A stretch of DNA of 64,000 bases from Acidovorax sp. NB1. Its GTDB lineage: Bacteria; Pseudomonadota; Gammaproteobacteria; Burkholderiales; Burkholderiaceae_C. The position numbers and the translations under genes were made by a program. Below are positions 1 to 6,788 of the stretch, piece after piece. The number at the start of each line of letters is the position of its first letter. The first letter of the stretch is position 1. Below the pieces are notes generated by a model that was not told the DNA's origin, searched no databases, and saw nothing but the letters and a program-made list of their open reading frames with translations. The DNA lies in NCBI RefSeq assembly GCF_005405905.1, contig NZ_BJHU01000059.1, positions 80,394 to 144,393 on the forward strand. Reading direction: 5' to 3'.

Positions 1-248
1 GAAACCACCTCCAGCGTCACGCGCTTGCCGTCCACCGTGTAGCCGGATTTGTTGAGTTCATCCACCGCCAGGGTCACGCCGTTGAGCAGATCCTGCCCCA
101 AGGCGCCCAGCGGGCCGCTCAGGGGTTGCGCCACACCAATTTTGATGGTGTCCGGCACCTTGCCGCATCCGGTCAGGAGTGCGGCAGTCGCCACTGCGGT
201 CAGGGCCAGGCTGGCCGAGAAGCGGCGCCGGTTGAAGTGCTTGTTCAT
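1..248 (-). CDS. ABC transporter substrate-binding lipoprotein, branched-chain amino-acid type (partial, N-terminus)
   Basis: The window begins inside this gene, so only the first 82 codons are seen. The start is the ATG whose complement is at 246-248. The N-terminus has an Arg-rich n-region (NRRRF), a hydrophobic core and a lipobox LLTGC, predicting a lipid-anchored periplasmic receptor. The mature part begins with TIKIGVAQPLSGPLGALGQD, the usual first strand and ligand loop of LivJ/LivK-type type I periplasmic receptors. Family assignment is good; the ligand cannot be told from this fragment. It is oriented away from the ANTAR gene at 564, so the two starts are divergent. Confidence 0.85.
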   Translation of the reverse strand, partial: MNKHFNRRRFSASLALTAVATAALLTGCGKVPDTIKIGVAQPLSGPLGALGQDLLNGVTLAVDELNKSGYTVDGKRVTLEVV

Positions 249-563
249 GCAAAAAACTCCATATCTGAATGTCGAAGTGACCGGATGTATATGCGAGGCC
301 ACCCGGAGGCGCTATCGGGTATGCCCTCCCGCAGCGTCCTTAATTAGCAACTTTCAGGCCCCGCAAGGCGGGCCGCCGCGGCCTATGGGCGTGTTGAAGG
401 TCTTTTCAGCGCATTGCAGCGCTTCGTCGCTTTTAGAGGAGGCTACCCAACAGACCGCGCCCCCTCGGCGGCCCCTTGGTGGCCACCCCGCCCGCGCATT
501 GGCCCTGTGTGCACCGCTTCGGCGCACCCAAATACGGCGTGAAAATTGCTTATGCTCAGCGCT
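249..563. other. Intergenic region between divergent genes
   Basis: This stretch separates the divergent ABC receptor and ANTAR regulator genes and should hold both promoters. I see no convincing -35/-10 pair, sigma-54 promoter or hairpin terminator. Open frames that cross it lack the codon pattern of the neighbouring genes and match no family I know. Confidence 0.4.
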
Positions 564-1190
564 ATGAATGAGGCTTTGCGCATCGTGGTGGTCGCCCCGG
601 ATCTGGCGGTCACCGACCCACACGACGAACACGCCGTCCTGCAGGCGGAGCGGTCGCGTGCGCTGCGCATAGGTTTGCTGGAAAACAACTTCAACCTGGT
701 GGCCACGCTGCCCGCCGACGTTTTTCTGAGCGAACGCATTGCCCAGCTCCAGCCCGACCTGATCATCGTGGACGCCGAGAGCGAAGCCCGCGATGCGCTC
801 GAACATGTGGTGATGGCCACGCGCGACGAGCGCCGCCCCATCGTGATGTTCACCAACGACGAGGACACCTCGCACGTCAAGGACGCAGTGGCGGCGGGTG
901 TGTCGGCCTACATCGTGGCGGGCCTGGCGCCGCAGCGCATCCGCCCCATTCTGGACGTGGCGATGGCGCGCTTTCAGCACGAACAGGCCCTGCGCGCTGA
1001 GCTGGCCGATGCCAAGACCGAACTCAAGGACCGCAAGACCATCGACCGCGCCAAGGGCCTGCTCATGCAGCGCCAGGGCCTGACCGAACAGGCGGCCTAC
1101 GAAAAGCTGCGCAAGACCGCCATGGACAAGGGCCTCAAGCTCGTGGACGTGGCGCAACGCATGCTGGACGTGATGGATCTGCTCGGCTAG
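564..1190 (+). CDS. nasT: NasT-like ANTAR-domain transcription antiterminator
   Basis: A 208-residue two-domain regulator. Residues about 5-125 form a receiver-like domain (LRIVVVAPDL at the start, LIIVDAES around the usual phospho-acceptor position). A short coiled-coil leads into a C-terminal ANTAR RNA-binding domain with the family signature AKGLLMQRQGLTEQAAYEKLR and the following AMDKGLKLVDVAQRML. ANTAR proteins of the NasR/NasT group bind paired hexaloop hairpins in nitrate-operon leaders and prevent termination. Three such leaders occur in this window (before nrtA, narK and nirB), which strongly suggests the targets. The start at 564 gives the usual MNEALRIVVV beginning; ATG at 552 and TTG at 546 are in-frame alternatives. 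NasT usually pairs with a cytoplasmic nitrate sensor, NasS, which I do not find nearby. Confidence 0.9.
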   Translation: MNEALRIVVVAPDLAVTDPHDEHAVLQAERSRALRIGLLENNFNLVATLPADVFLSERIAQLQPDLIIVDAESEARDALEHVVMATRDERRPIVMFTNDEDTSHVKDAVAAGVSAYIVAGLAPQRIRPILDVAMARFQHEQALRAELADAKTELKDRKTIDRAKGLLMQRQGLTEQAAYEKLRKTAMDKGLKLVDVAQRMLDVMDLLG

Positions 1191-1310
1191 TGACATCCCC
1201 CTGAGGCGCTGCGCGCCTTCCCCCTTCTCCCGAATCGCTGGCGCGATGCGGGAAGAGGGACGCGGCCCTCGCTGCGGGGCGGACCTTGGCTTGCCGCCCT
1301 GGCTTGGGCT
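1191..1310 (+). repeat. Post-stop GC-rich hairpin module, copy 1
   Basis: Directly after the nasT stop codon. It begins with CCCCCTGAGGCGCTGCGCGC, continues into a CCCTTCTCCCG / CGGGAAGAGGG hairpin and ends in a GCGGGGCGG-CCTTGGC tail. The same order is seen after the CBS, dctM and HD-GYP genes, always in the same orientation relative to the gene. Confidence 0.75.
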
Positions 1311-1347
1311 GCGTCCAGATCCACCGGTTTCTCCTACATGGTGCGCC

Positions 1348-1362
1348 GCACAACCGCAGTGC
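1348..1362 (+). promoter_or_regulatory. Possible NtrC-binding site upstream of the nrt promoter
   Basis: GCAC-N7-GTGC, the core symmetry of NtrC enhancer sites, lies about 135 bp upstream of the sigma-54 promoter, a usual enhancer distance. Only the core is matched, so chance occurrence is possible. Confidence 0.4.
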
Positions 1363-1390
1363 AGACCGCACACATGCACCAGCCGTGAAC

Positions 1391-1452
1391 ATTTCAAGCC
1401 CAAAAGGCTTTCTCCGCACGACCATATTGCCCAAGCAGCTATCAAAAACATA
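1391..1452 (-). repeat. ATAGCT dispersed repeat, copy 1
   Basis: Runs from TTTCAAGCCCAAAAGGC to AGCTATCAAAAACATAG. It matches the ~60-bp repeat family seen 14 times in the window: a TGCTAT/AGCTAT end, a GCGC-containing middle and a CCAAAAA-GC end. Confidence 0.7.
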
Positions 1453-1485
1453 GTGATTGGAGAGCTGAATAGGCGCAACACAGGC

Positions 1486-1501
1486 TGGCACGCTGCTTGC
1501 A
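1486..1501 (+). promoter_or_regulatory. Sigma-54 promoter of nrtABD
   Basis: TGGCACGCTGCTTGCA matches the -24/-12 consensus TGGCACG-N4-TTGCW at every fixed position. Transcription should start near 1512, just before the leader hairpins. Sigma-54 dependence implies activation by an enhancer-binding protein, most likely NtrC, under nitrogen limitation. Confidence 0.85.
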
Positions 1502-1537
1502 TTAACCCTGGTAAGACCAAAGACGGTCCCACCCTGA

Positions 1538-1610
1538 CAGCACCGGCCCAATGGCGGGCCAGTGCTGACACAAAGCCCCCCAATGGGCTTTGCCATGGAC
1601 AAAGGCGTCC
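1538..1610 (+). promoter_or_regulatory. ANTAR-type antitermination leader of nrtABD
   Basis: Hairpin P1 (1538-1567) has an outer CAGCAC/GTGCTG stem, one mismatch, an inner GGCCC/GGGCC stem and the hexaloop AATGGC. Hairpin P2 (1597-1610) is GGAC-AAAGGC-GTCC. Both loops have A at position 1 and G at position 4, the known requirement for ANTAR-domain recognition. P2 shares bases with the 5' arm of the following terminator, so P2 and terminator cannot form together. An additional AAAGCCC/GGGCTTT hairpin lies between P1 and P2, which the other two leaders lack. Confidence 0.85.
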
Positions 1611-1668
1611 CTCTCCGAGCCCGTTTGCGCATGCAACCCGGCCAGGGGAGGACGCCTTTTTTGTTTTT
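1601..1668 (+). terminator. Leader terminator (attenuator) of nrtABD
   Basis: 5' arm AAAGGCGTC at 1601-1609 pairs with GACGCCTTT at 1651-1659, extended by imperfect pairing, followed by a T-rich run to 1668. It ends 22 bp before the nrtA start, so transcription must read through it for expression. Confidence 0.88.
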
Positions 1669-1690
1669 TAACGCACCGAGGAACCGCCCC

Positions 1691-2935
1691 ATGACCGATC
1701 TGTTGAAAACCAGCCTCAACCGCCGCACCGTGCTGCAGGCCGCTACCGTGGGCGCCGTGGGCGTGAGCCCTGCCCTGCGTGCCCTGGTGCATGCACAGGG
1801 CTCGGACGCCCCCGAGAAGAAGGAAGTGAAGATCGGCTTCATCCCGCTGACCGACTGCGCCAGCGTGGTGATGGCGTCGGTGCTTGGCTTCGACAAGAAG
1901 TACGGCGTCACCATCATCCCCACCAAGGAAGCATCGTGGGCCGGTGTGCGCGACAAGCTGGTGAACGGCGAGCTGGACTTTGCCCATGTGCTGTATGGCC
2001 TGGTCTACGGCGTGCACCTGGGCACGGCCGGCCCCAAGAAGGACATGGCCGTGCTGATGAGCCTGAACAACAACGGCCAGGCGATCACGCTGTCCAAAGC
2101 GCTGGCCGACAAGGGTGCGGTGGACGGCCCCTCGCTGGCCAAGCTGATGGCCAAGGAAAAGCGCGAGTACACCTTTGCAGGCACCTTCCCCACCGGCACC
2201 CACGCCATGTGGATGCACTACTGGCTGGCGGCGGCGGGCATCAATCCGCTGTCGGGCGCCAAGCTGATCACCGTGCCGCCGCCGCAGATGGTGGCCAACA
2301 TGCGCGTGGGCAACATGGACGGCTTTTGCGTGGGTGAGCCCTGGAACCACCGCGCCATCATGGACGGCATCGGCATCACTGCCAACACCACCCAGGACAT
2401 CTGGAAAGACCACCCCGAGAAGGTGTTGGGCACGTCGGCCGAGTTCGTCAAGAAGAACCCCAACACCACCCGCGCGGTGATGATGGCCGTGCTCGAAGCC
2501 AGCCAGTGGATCGACGCCAGCCTGTCCAACAAGATGAAGATGGCCGAGACGGTGGCGGGCAAGGCCTACGTCAACACCAGCGTGGACGCGATCAACCAGC
2601 GCATCCTGGGCCGCTACCAGAACGGCCTGGGCAAGACCTGGGACGACCCCAACCACATGAAGTTCTTCAACGACGGCGCGGTGAACTTCCCCTACCTCTC
2701 GGACGGCATGTGGTTCCTCACGCAGCACAAGCGCTGGGGTTTGCTGAAGGACCACCCCGACTACCTGGGTGTGGCCAAGCAGATCAACCAGATCGACCTC
2801 TACAAGTCGGTGGCCAGCGCCATGAAGATCAATGTGCCCAAGGACGTGATGCGCTCCAGCAAGCTGCTCGATGGCGTGGTGTGGGACGGCAAGGACCCCG
2901 CCAAGTACGCCGACAGCTTCAAGATCAAAGCCTGA
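1691..2935 (+). CDS. nrtA: Nitrate ABC transporter substrate-binding protein (NrtA family)
   Basis: A 414-residue periplasmic receptor of the CmpA/NrtA family. The N-terminus carries a twin-arginine signal (NRRTVLQAATVGAVGVSPAL), so it is probably exported folded by Tat. The mature protein shows family blocks VKIGFIPLTDCA, KEASWAGVRDKL and GNMDGFCVGEPW, the last contributing to the anion-binding cleft. It is first in an nrtA-nrtB-nrtD unit for high-affinity uptake of nitrate, possibly also nitrite. The start at 1691 is chosen because it begins the Tat signal; in-frame codons upstream fall inside the leader terminator. The signal peptide argues against this being the cytoplasmic NasS sensor, which is otherwise similar. 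Confidence 0.92.
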   Translation: MTDLLKTSLNRRTVLQAATVGAVGVSPALRALVHAQGSDAPEKKEVKIGFIPLTDCASVVMASVLGFDKKYGVTIIPTKEASWAGVRDKLVNGELDFAHVLYGLVYGVHLGTAGPKKDMAVLMSLNNNGQAITLSKALADKGAVDGPSLAKLMAKEKREYTFAGTFPTGTHAMWMHYWLAAAGINPLSGAKLITVPPPQMVANMRVGNMDGFCVGEPWNHRAIMDGIGITANTTQDIWKDHPEKVLGTSAEFVKKNPNTTRAVMMAVLEASQWIDASLSNKMKMAETVAGKAYVNTSVDAINQRILGRYQNGLGKTWDDPNHMKFFNDGAVNFPYLSDGMWFLTQHKRWGLLKDHPDYLGVAKQINQIDLYKSVASAMKINVPKDVMRSSKLLDGVVWDGKDPAKYADSFKIKA

Positions 2936-3001
2936 TCGGGCGCCCCACCCCGCCCCGACCTGCACACCCGGCCTCTTCAAAGGATTCACAGGAGAAACAC
3001 C

Positions 3002-3985
3002 ATGGTCAGTGCCGTTTTTCACTCCCCCCTGGATGCTGCCCCTGCCGGGGTTGCACAGAATGCTATGAATAATGTAGCTACAAACGCTTTACCAGCAGGC
3101 GCAAGAGCCCAAAAAACCTTGAATCCTGCACCCGCAGCCAAGGCAACGACCGCGCCCGGCGCCACAGCACCTGCCGCGCCTGCCGCACGCGACTGGGCGG
3201 CGCTCTCGCGCAGCTTCTGGCTGGCCGTGCTGCCGCCGCTGTGTGGCCTGGGCCTGCTGGTCGGCCTGTGGGCCGTGGTCTCCACCACCACGGGCGGCAG
3301 CATCCCCAGCCCGATGGAGACGTGGAAACAGGCGCTGGACATCTTCAGCAATCCGTTCTACCGCAACGGCCCCAACGACCAGGGCGTGGGCTGGAACGTG
3401 CTGATGTCGCTGGAGCGCGTGGCCATCGGCTTTGGCATGGCAGCGCTGGTGGGCATTCCGGCGGGCTTCGTGATCGGGCGCTTCAATTTTCTGTCGCGCA
3501 TGTTCAACCCGCTCATCAGCCTGCTGCGGCCGGTGTCGCCCCTGGCGTGGCTGCCCATCGGCCTGCTGGTGTTCAAGGGCGCCAACCCGGCCGCCATCTG
3601 GACCATCTTCATCTGCTCCATCTGGCCGATGATCATCAACACCGCCGTGGGCGTGCAGCGCGTGCCGCAGGACTACATGAACGTGGCCCGGGTGCTGAAC
3701 CTGAGCGAATGGAAGATCGCCATCAAGATCCTCTTCCCCGCCGTGCTGCCCTACATGCTCACCGGCGTGCGCCTGGCCGTGGGCACCGCGTGGCTCGTCA
3801 TCGTGGCGGCCGAGATGCTGACCGGCGGCGTGGGCATCGGCTTCTGGGTGTGGGACGAGTGGAACAACCTCAACGTCAAGAACATCATCATCGCGATCTT
3901 CGTGATCGGCATCGTCGGGCTGCTGCTGGAGTTTGCGCTCATCAAGTTGGCCACCGCATTTACGTTCGAAGAGGTGAAAGCATGA
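3002..3985 (+). CDS. nrtB: Nitrate ABC transporter permease
   Basis: A 327-residue inner-membrane permease of the NrtB/SsuC/TauC type. After a long, Ala/Pro-rich N-terminal extension (about 65 residues) come about six membrane segments and the coupling-helix region around LNLSEWKIAIKILFPAVLPY, with the downstream GVRLAVGTAWLVIVAAEML typical of the family. It follows nrtA by 66 bp and its stop overlaps the nrtD start as ATGA, indicating translational coupling. The N-terminal extension is unusual: bases 3061-3122 are a copy of the dispersed ATAGCT repeat read in frame, so part of this tail is repeat-derived. Confidence 0.92.
   Translation: MVSAVFHSPLDAAPAGVAQNAMNNVATNALPAGARAQKTLNPAPAAKATTAPGATAPAAPAARDWAALSRSFWLAVLPPLCGLGLLVGLWAVVSTTTGGSIPSPMETWKQALDIFSNPFYRNGPNDQGVGWNVLMSLERVAIGFGMAALVGIPAGFVIGRFNFLSRMFNPLISLLRPVSPLAWLPIGLLVFKGANPAAIWTIFICSIWPMIINTAVGVQRVPQDYMNVARVLNLSEWKIAIKILFPAVLPYMLTGVRLAVGTAWLVIVAAEMLTGGVGIGFWVWDEWNNLNVKNIIIAIFVIGIVGLLLEFALIKLATAFTFEEVKA
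3061..3122 (+). repeat. ATAGCT dispersed repeat, copy 2 (inside nrtB)
   Basis: TGCTATGAATAATGTAGCT, then ...GCAGGCGCAAGAGCCCAAAAAA and CTTGAA. It lies within codons about 21-40 of nrtB and leaves the frame open. Confidence 0.75.
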
Positions 3986-4821
3986 ACACGACCACCACAG
4001 CAGCATCTGCACACCCCTCCATGAGCACCAAGTTCATCGAAGTCCACGGCGTCGAGCAGACCTTCAAGACGGCCAAGGGCTTGTTCCCTGCGCTGCGCGA
4101 CATCAACCTGACCATTGCCAAGGGCGAGTTCGTGGCACTGATCGGCCACTCGGGCTGCGGCAAGTCCACGCTGCTCAACCTGATCGCGGGCCTCACCACC
4201 CCCACCAACGGCGCGCTGCTGTGCGCCAACAAGGAGATCAAGGGCCCGGGGCCTGAGCGCGCGGTGGTGTTCCAGAACCACTCACTGCTGCCCTGGCTGA
4301 CCTGCTTCGACAACATCTACCTGGCGGTGGAGCGCGTGTTTGGCGCCAAGGAGACCAAGGCCCAGCTCAAGGCCCGCACCGATGCTGCGCTGGCGCTGGT
4401 GGGCCTCACGCCCGCAGGCCAAAAACGCCCCGGCGAAATCTCGGGCGGCATGAAGCAGCGCGTGGGCATTGCCCGGGCTCTCTCCATGGAACCCCAGGTG
4501 CTGCTGATGGACGAGCCCTTCGGCGCACTCGACGCCCTGACCCGCGCCAAGCTGCAGGATGAGCTGCTGGAGATCGTCGCTCGCACACAAAGCACCGTGG
4601 TCATGGTGACCCACGACGTGGACGAGGCCGTGCTGCTGTCCGACAAGATCGTGATGATGACCAACGGCCCTGCAGCCACCATTGGCGAAGTGCTGACCGT
4701 AGACCTGCCCCGCCCCCGCAAACGCGTGGAGCTGGCAGAAGACCCGCAGTACGTGCACTACCGCAAGGCGGTGATCGACTTCCTCTACACCCGCCAGGGC
4801 CACGTCGAAAAAGCCGCCTGA
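3982..4821 (+). CDS. nrtD: Nitrate ABC transporter ATP-binding protein
   Basis: A 279-residue ABC ATPase that powers the NrtB permease. Walker A is GHSGCGKST, the Q-loop lies in VVFQNHSLLPWL, the signature is ISGGMKQRVGIARAL, Walker B is VLLMDEPFGALD, and the switch His is in VTHDVDEAV. It is the short NrtD form; it lacks the C-terminal receptor-like regulatory domain found in cyanobacterial NrtC. The start overlaps the nrtB stop (ATGA). A strong terminator lies 35 bp downstream, closing the operon. Confidence 0.93.
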   Translation: MNTTTTAASAHPSMSTKFIEVHGVEQTFKTAKGLFPALRDINLTIAKGEFVALIGHSGCGKSTLLNLIAGLTTPTNGALLCANKEIKGPGPERAVVFQNHSLLPWLTCFDNIYLAVERVFGAKETKAQLKARTDAALALVGLTPAGQKRPGEISGGMKQRVGIARALSMEPQVLLMDEPFGALDALTRAKLQDELLEIVARTQSTVVMVTHDVDEAVLLSDKIVMMTNGPAATIGEVLTVDLPRPRKRVELAEDPQYVHYRKAVIDFLYTRQGHVEKAA

Positions 4822-4856
4822 GCGGCCGGGCCGGCACCGGCCCAAACAACCAAAAC

Positions 4857-4893
4857 AAAAGGGCTCTGGCCAGATCGGTCAGAGCCCTTTTTC
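4857..4893 (+). terminator. Intrinsic terminator after nrtABD
   Basis: AAAGGGCTCTG and CAGAGCCCTTT form a GC-rich stem with extra inner pairing, followed by T5. A-rich bases on the 5' side allow weaker action from the other strand. Confidence 0.88.
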
Positions 4894-4934
4894 GTTACAT
4901 CCCCATGGCAGGGCCATCGCACGCGCGCAGCTCC

Positions 4935-5022
4935 AGACCAGTGCCCTCGCGCAAGGGCCGCCCCGCCGCGTTGGGCGCGTCCCCCCTCCGGGGGAAAGGC
5001 ACCGCAGGCGACTCAGGGGGTC
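4935..5022 (-). repeat. Post-stop GC-rich hairpin module, copy 2
   Basis: Read with the CBS gene, it follows the stop codon with ACCCCCTGAGTCGCC, a short CCCCCGGAGGGGG hairpin and the GCGGCGGGGCGGCCCTTGC tail. It is a shortened version of the module seen at 1191, 7891 and 57505. Confidence 0.75.
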
Positions 5023-5023
5023 G

Positions 5024-5464
5024 TCAATGGCTACCGGTGATGTACTGCTCCAGCTGTTCGATGATGAATTTTTGCTCGGAGATGATGTCCTTCACCAAGT
5101 CTCCAATCGAGATCATGCCGACCAGCTTGTCATTGGCGTCCACCACCGGGAGGTGGCGCATGCGGCCCGTGCTCATGATCTGCATGCACTGCTCGCTGGT
5201 CTGGTCGGGCCGCACAAAACGGACGGCAGAGGTCATCACATCCCGCACCTGCGTGACGGACGAGGTCCGCCCCATGAGGGCGATCTTGCGGGCGTAGTCC
5301 CGCTCCGTGAAGATGCCCACGATGGCCTCGCCCTCGGTCACCAGCAGGGCACCAATGCCCTTGTCGGCCATGAGCTTGAGCGCATCAAACACCAGGGCCG
5401 TGGGGGCGATGGTGTGCACGATGGCATCGGGTTTGGATTGAAGAATCTTTGCGACGCTGGTCAT
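5024..5464 (-). CDS. Tandem CBS-domain protein
   Basis: A 146-residue soluble protein made of two CBS motifs (about residues 8-65 and 75-135), which together form one Bateman module that usually binds adenine nucleotides. Visible family blocks are ALKLMADKGIGALLVTEG, GIFTERDYARKI, RDVMTSAVRFVRPDQTSEQC and MRHLPVVDANDKLVGMISIGDLVK. There is no attached enzyme or channel domain, so the output is unknown; such proteins are common and often act as energy-state sensors. It is transcribed alone, convergent with nrtABD. The ATG at 5464 is preceded by a GAGGGAGG-like ribosome site. Confidence 0.88.
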   Translation of the reverse strand: MTSVAKILQSKPDAIVHTIAPTALVFDALKLMADKGIGALLVTEGEAIVGIFTERDYARKIALMGRTSSVTQVRDVMTSAVRFVRPDQTSEQCMQIMSTGRMRHLPVVDANDKLVGMISIGDLVKDIISEQKFIIEQLEQYITGSH

Positions 5465-5982
5465 GGGAACCTCCCTCGTGAGAACTGAAACAGGCTGAAG
5501 GTTATTTCAGCCCATAAGCCCCGCGCGCGCAACCCGCGCAAGCCCGATTTGCCGAGGTTTTTGGCCCCTGTGTAGCGGCTGCGATGCATATGTTTCGCCA
5601 CTGTTGCATTCGGCGGAACGCGAAACAAACTGAAAAGAACCGAAACGGTGACGAGACGACGCAAAGTCGGCCACTGGGCACGATACAGCCCATGTCCAAC
5701 GCACTCCGAAAGGATCCACCGCCCACTTTCCTGGCCCCCGCGCCCACCGCTTGCGCCCCCACCGGCCTTGTCGCCGCACAGGAAACAAGCACCTGGATTG
5801 TTTCCAATACTGGAACAGTTAATTCGCGACCAGATGGTTTTTCCATGAACACCATCGGCGTACAGTTCAACCCATCGATGAGCCGATCCCGCAAGGCGAC
5901 TCACCGAACCCAGGGTTGAGACAGTTTTTGTTTTGTTTTTCTCCTGGTTTTTTTGAGACGCTTTTTAAAGGACTTATCCATC
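5465..5982. other. Long intergenic region without recognised gene
   Basis: Over 500 bp between the divergent CBS and DUF4148 genes. Open frames crossing it on both strands have neither the codon bias of the flanking genes nor family motifs. The last 60 bp before the DUF4148 start are T-rich and probably hold its promoter and leader. I see no clear hairpin or known RNA. Confidence 0.4.
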
Positions 5983-6270
5983 ATGAACAACACCGCACGT
6001 TTCCTCTCCATCGCCGCTGTCGCTGCTTTCGCCTCTTTCGGCGCCCACGCTGACGAAGCCGATGCTTCGCAATTCGCCACCAAGTTTGAAACCAACCGCA
6101 CCCGCGCTGAAGTGGCTGCCGAAGCCGCCACTGTGGCCCAGACCCGCGGCATTGAGCCTGCTGGTTCCCGCGTCGTGACCTACAAGAGCACCGCTGACCG
6201 CGCTGCTGTGCGTGCCCAGGCTGCTGAAGCTGTGCGCACCGGCCAGATCCCCTCGGGTGAACAAGGCTGA
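5983..6270 (+). CDS. DUF4148 exported protein, tandem copy 1
   Basis: A 95-residue small secreted protein. It has a signal peptide (MNNTARFLSIAAVAAFASFG, cleavage after AHA) and a mature part rich in Ala, Arg and Glu with the DUF4148-like pattern FETNRTRAEV and, near the C-terminus, QAAEAVRTGQIPSGE. Such proteins are common and abundant in Burkholderiales, with unknown function, probably periplasmic. It is the first of two nearly identical genes; the next begins 80 bp downstream. The start is set by the signal peptide and the AAGGA site just upstream. Confidence 0.85.
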   Translation: MNNTARFLSIAAVAAFASFGAHADEADASQFATKFETNRTRAEVAAEAATVAQTRGIEPAGSRVVTYKSTADRAAVRAQAAEAVRTGQIPSGEQG

Positions 6271-6350
6271 GCTGGATCCGCTGGATTCATCGCCCCTCAC
6301 TGACCTGATTGCTTGAACCCTATTTTTTTGAATTTCACCGGAGTTTCACC

Positions 6351-6644
6351 ATGAACAACACCGCCCGTTTCCTGTCCATCGCCGCTGTCGCTGCTTTCGC
6401 TTCTTTTGGCGCCCAGGCTGACGAAGCCGATGCTTCGCAGTACGCCACCAAGTTCGAAACCAACCGCACCCGCGCTGAAGTGCAAGTCGAAGCCTCGGCT
6501 GTGCCCCAGACCAGCGGTGCCATCCCCGTCGGTTCCCGCGCTCTGGTTTACACCTCCACGGCCGACCGCAATGCGGTGAACGCCCAGGCTGCTGAAGCCC
6601 TGCGCACCGGCAAGATCTCTTCGGGCGAAATCGGCTCGCTGTAA
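6351..6644 (+). CDS. DUF4148 exported protein, tandem copy 2
   Basis: A 97-residue paralogue of the gene before it. The first 40 or so residues, including the signal peptide, are almost identical; the middle diverges (VQVEASAVPQTSGAIP against VAAEAATVAQTRGIEP) and the C-terminus again has QAAEALRTGKISSGE. A recent tandem duplication followed by central divergence is the simplest reading. An intrinsic terminator follows, so both copies are probably on one transcript. Function unknown; location predicted periplasmic. Confidence 0.85.
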   Translation: MNNTARFLSIAAVAAFASFGAQADEADASQYATKFETNRTRAEVQVEASAVPQTSGAIPVGSRALVYTSTADRNAVNAQAAEALRTGKISSGEIGSL

Positions 6645-6698
6645 AGAGCCCGGCCCGCGCTGCCAGGCAGTGCGGGCACAGAAGAGTTGCCAATGCAA

Positions 6699-6736
6699 AA
6701 AAGGCTGGGGACCCGCAAGGGTTCCCAGCCTTTTGT
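6699..6736. terminator. Bidirectional intrinsic terminator
   Basis: AAAAGGCTGGG pairs with CCCAGCCTTTT around a GGACCCGCAAGGGTT inner hairpin, between the convergent DUF4148 pair and the TRAP receptor gene. A-tract and T-tract on opposite sides allow action in both directions. Confidence 0.88.
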
Positions 6737-6788
6737 CTTGTATCGGAGGAAACAAGGGCGCTGCTGCAGCGCCCCTCCTTGCCCCGGA

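Noticed and set aside
12..567. Overlapping short frames around 49-567 on both strands
   Set aside because: They are out of frame with the lipoprotein gene (start at 248) whose signal peptide and fold are clear.
1691..2935. The NrtA-like protein considered as NasS, the cytosolic partner of NasT
   Set aside because: It has a clear twin-arginine signal peptide and is followed by permease and ATPase genes, so it is the exported transport receptor.
5584..5919. Open frames in the long gap before the DUF4148 genes
   Set aside because: Products on either strand have no motif, unusual codon use and no ribosome site; the gap is better taken as non-coding.
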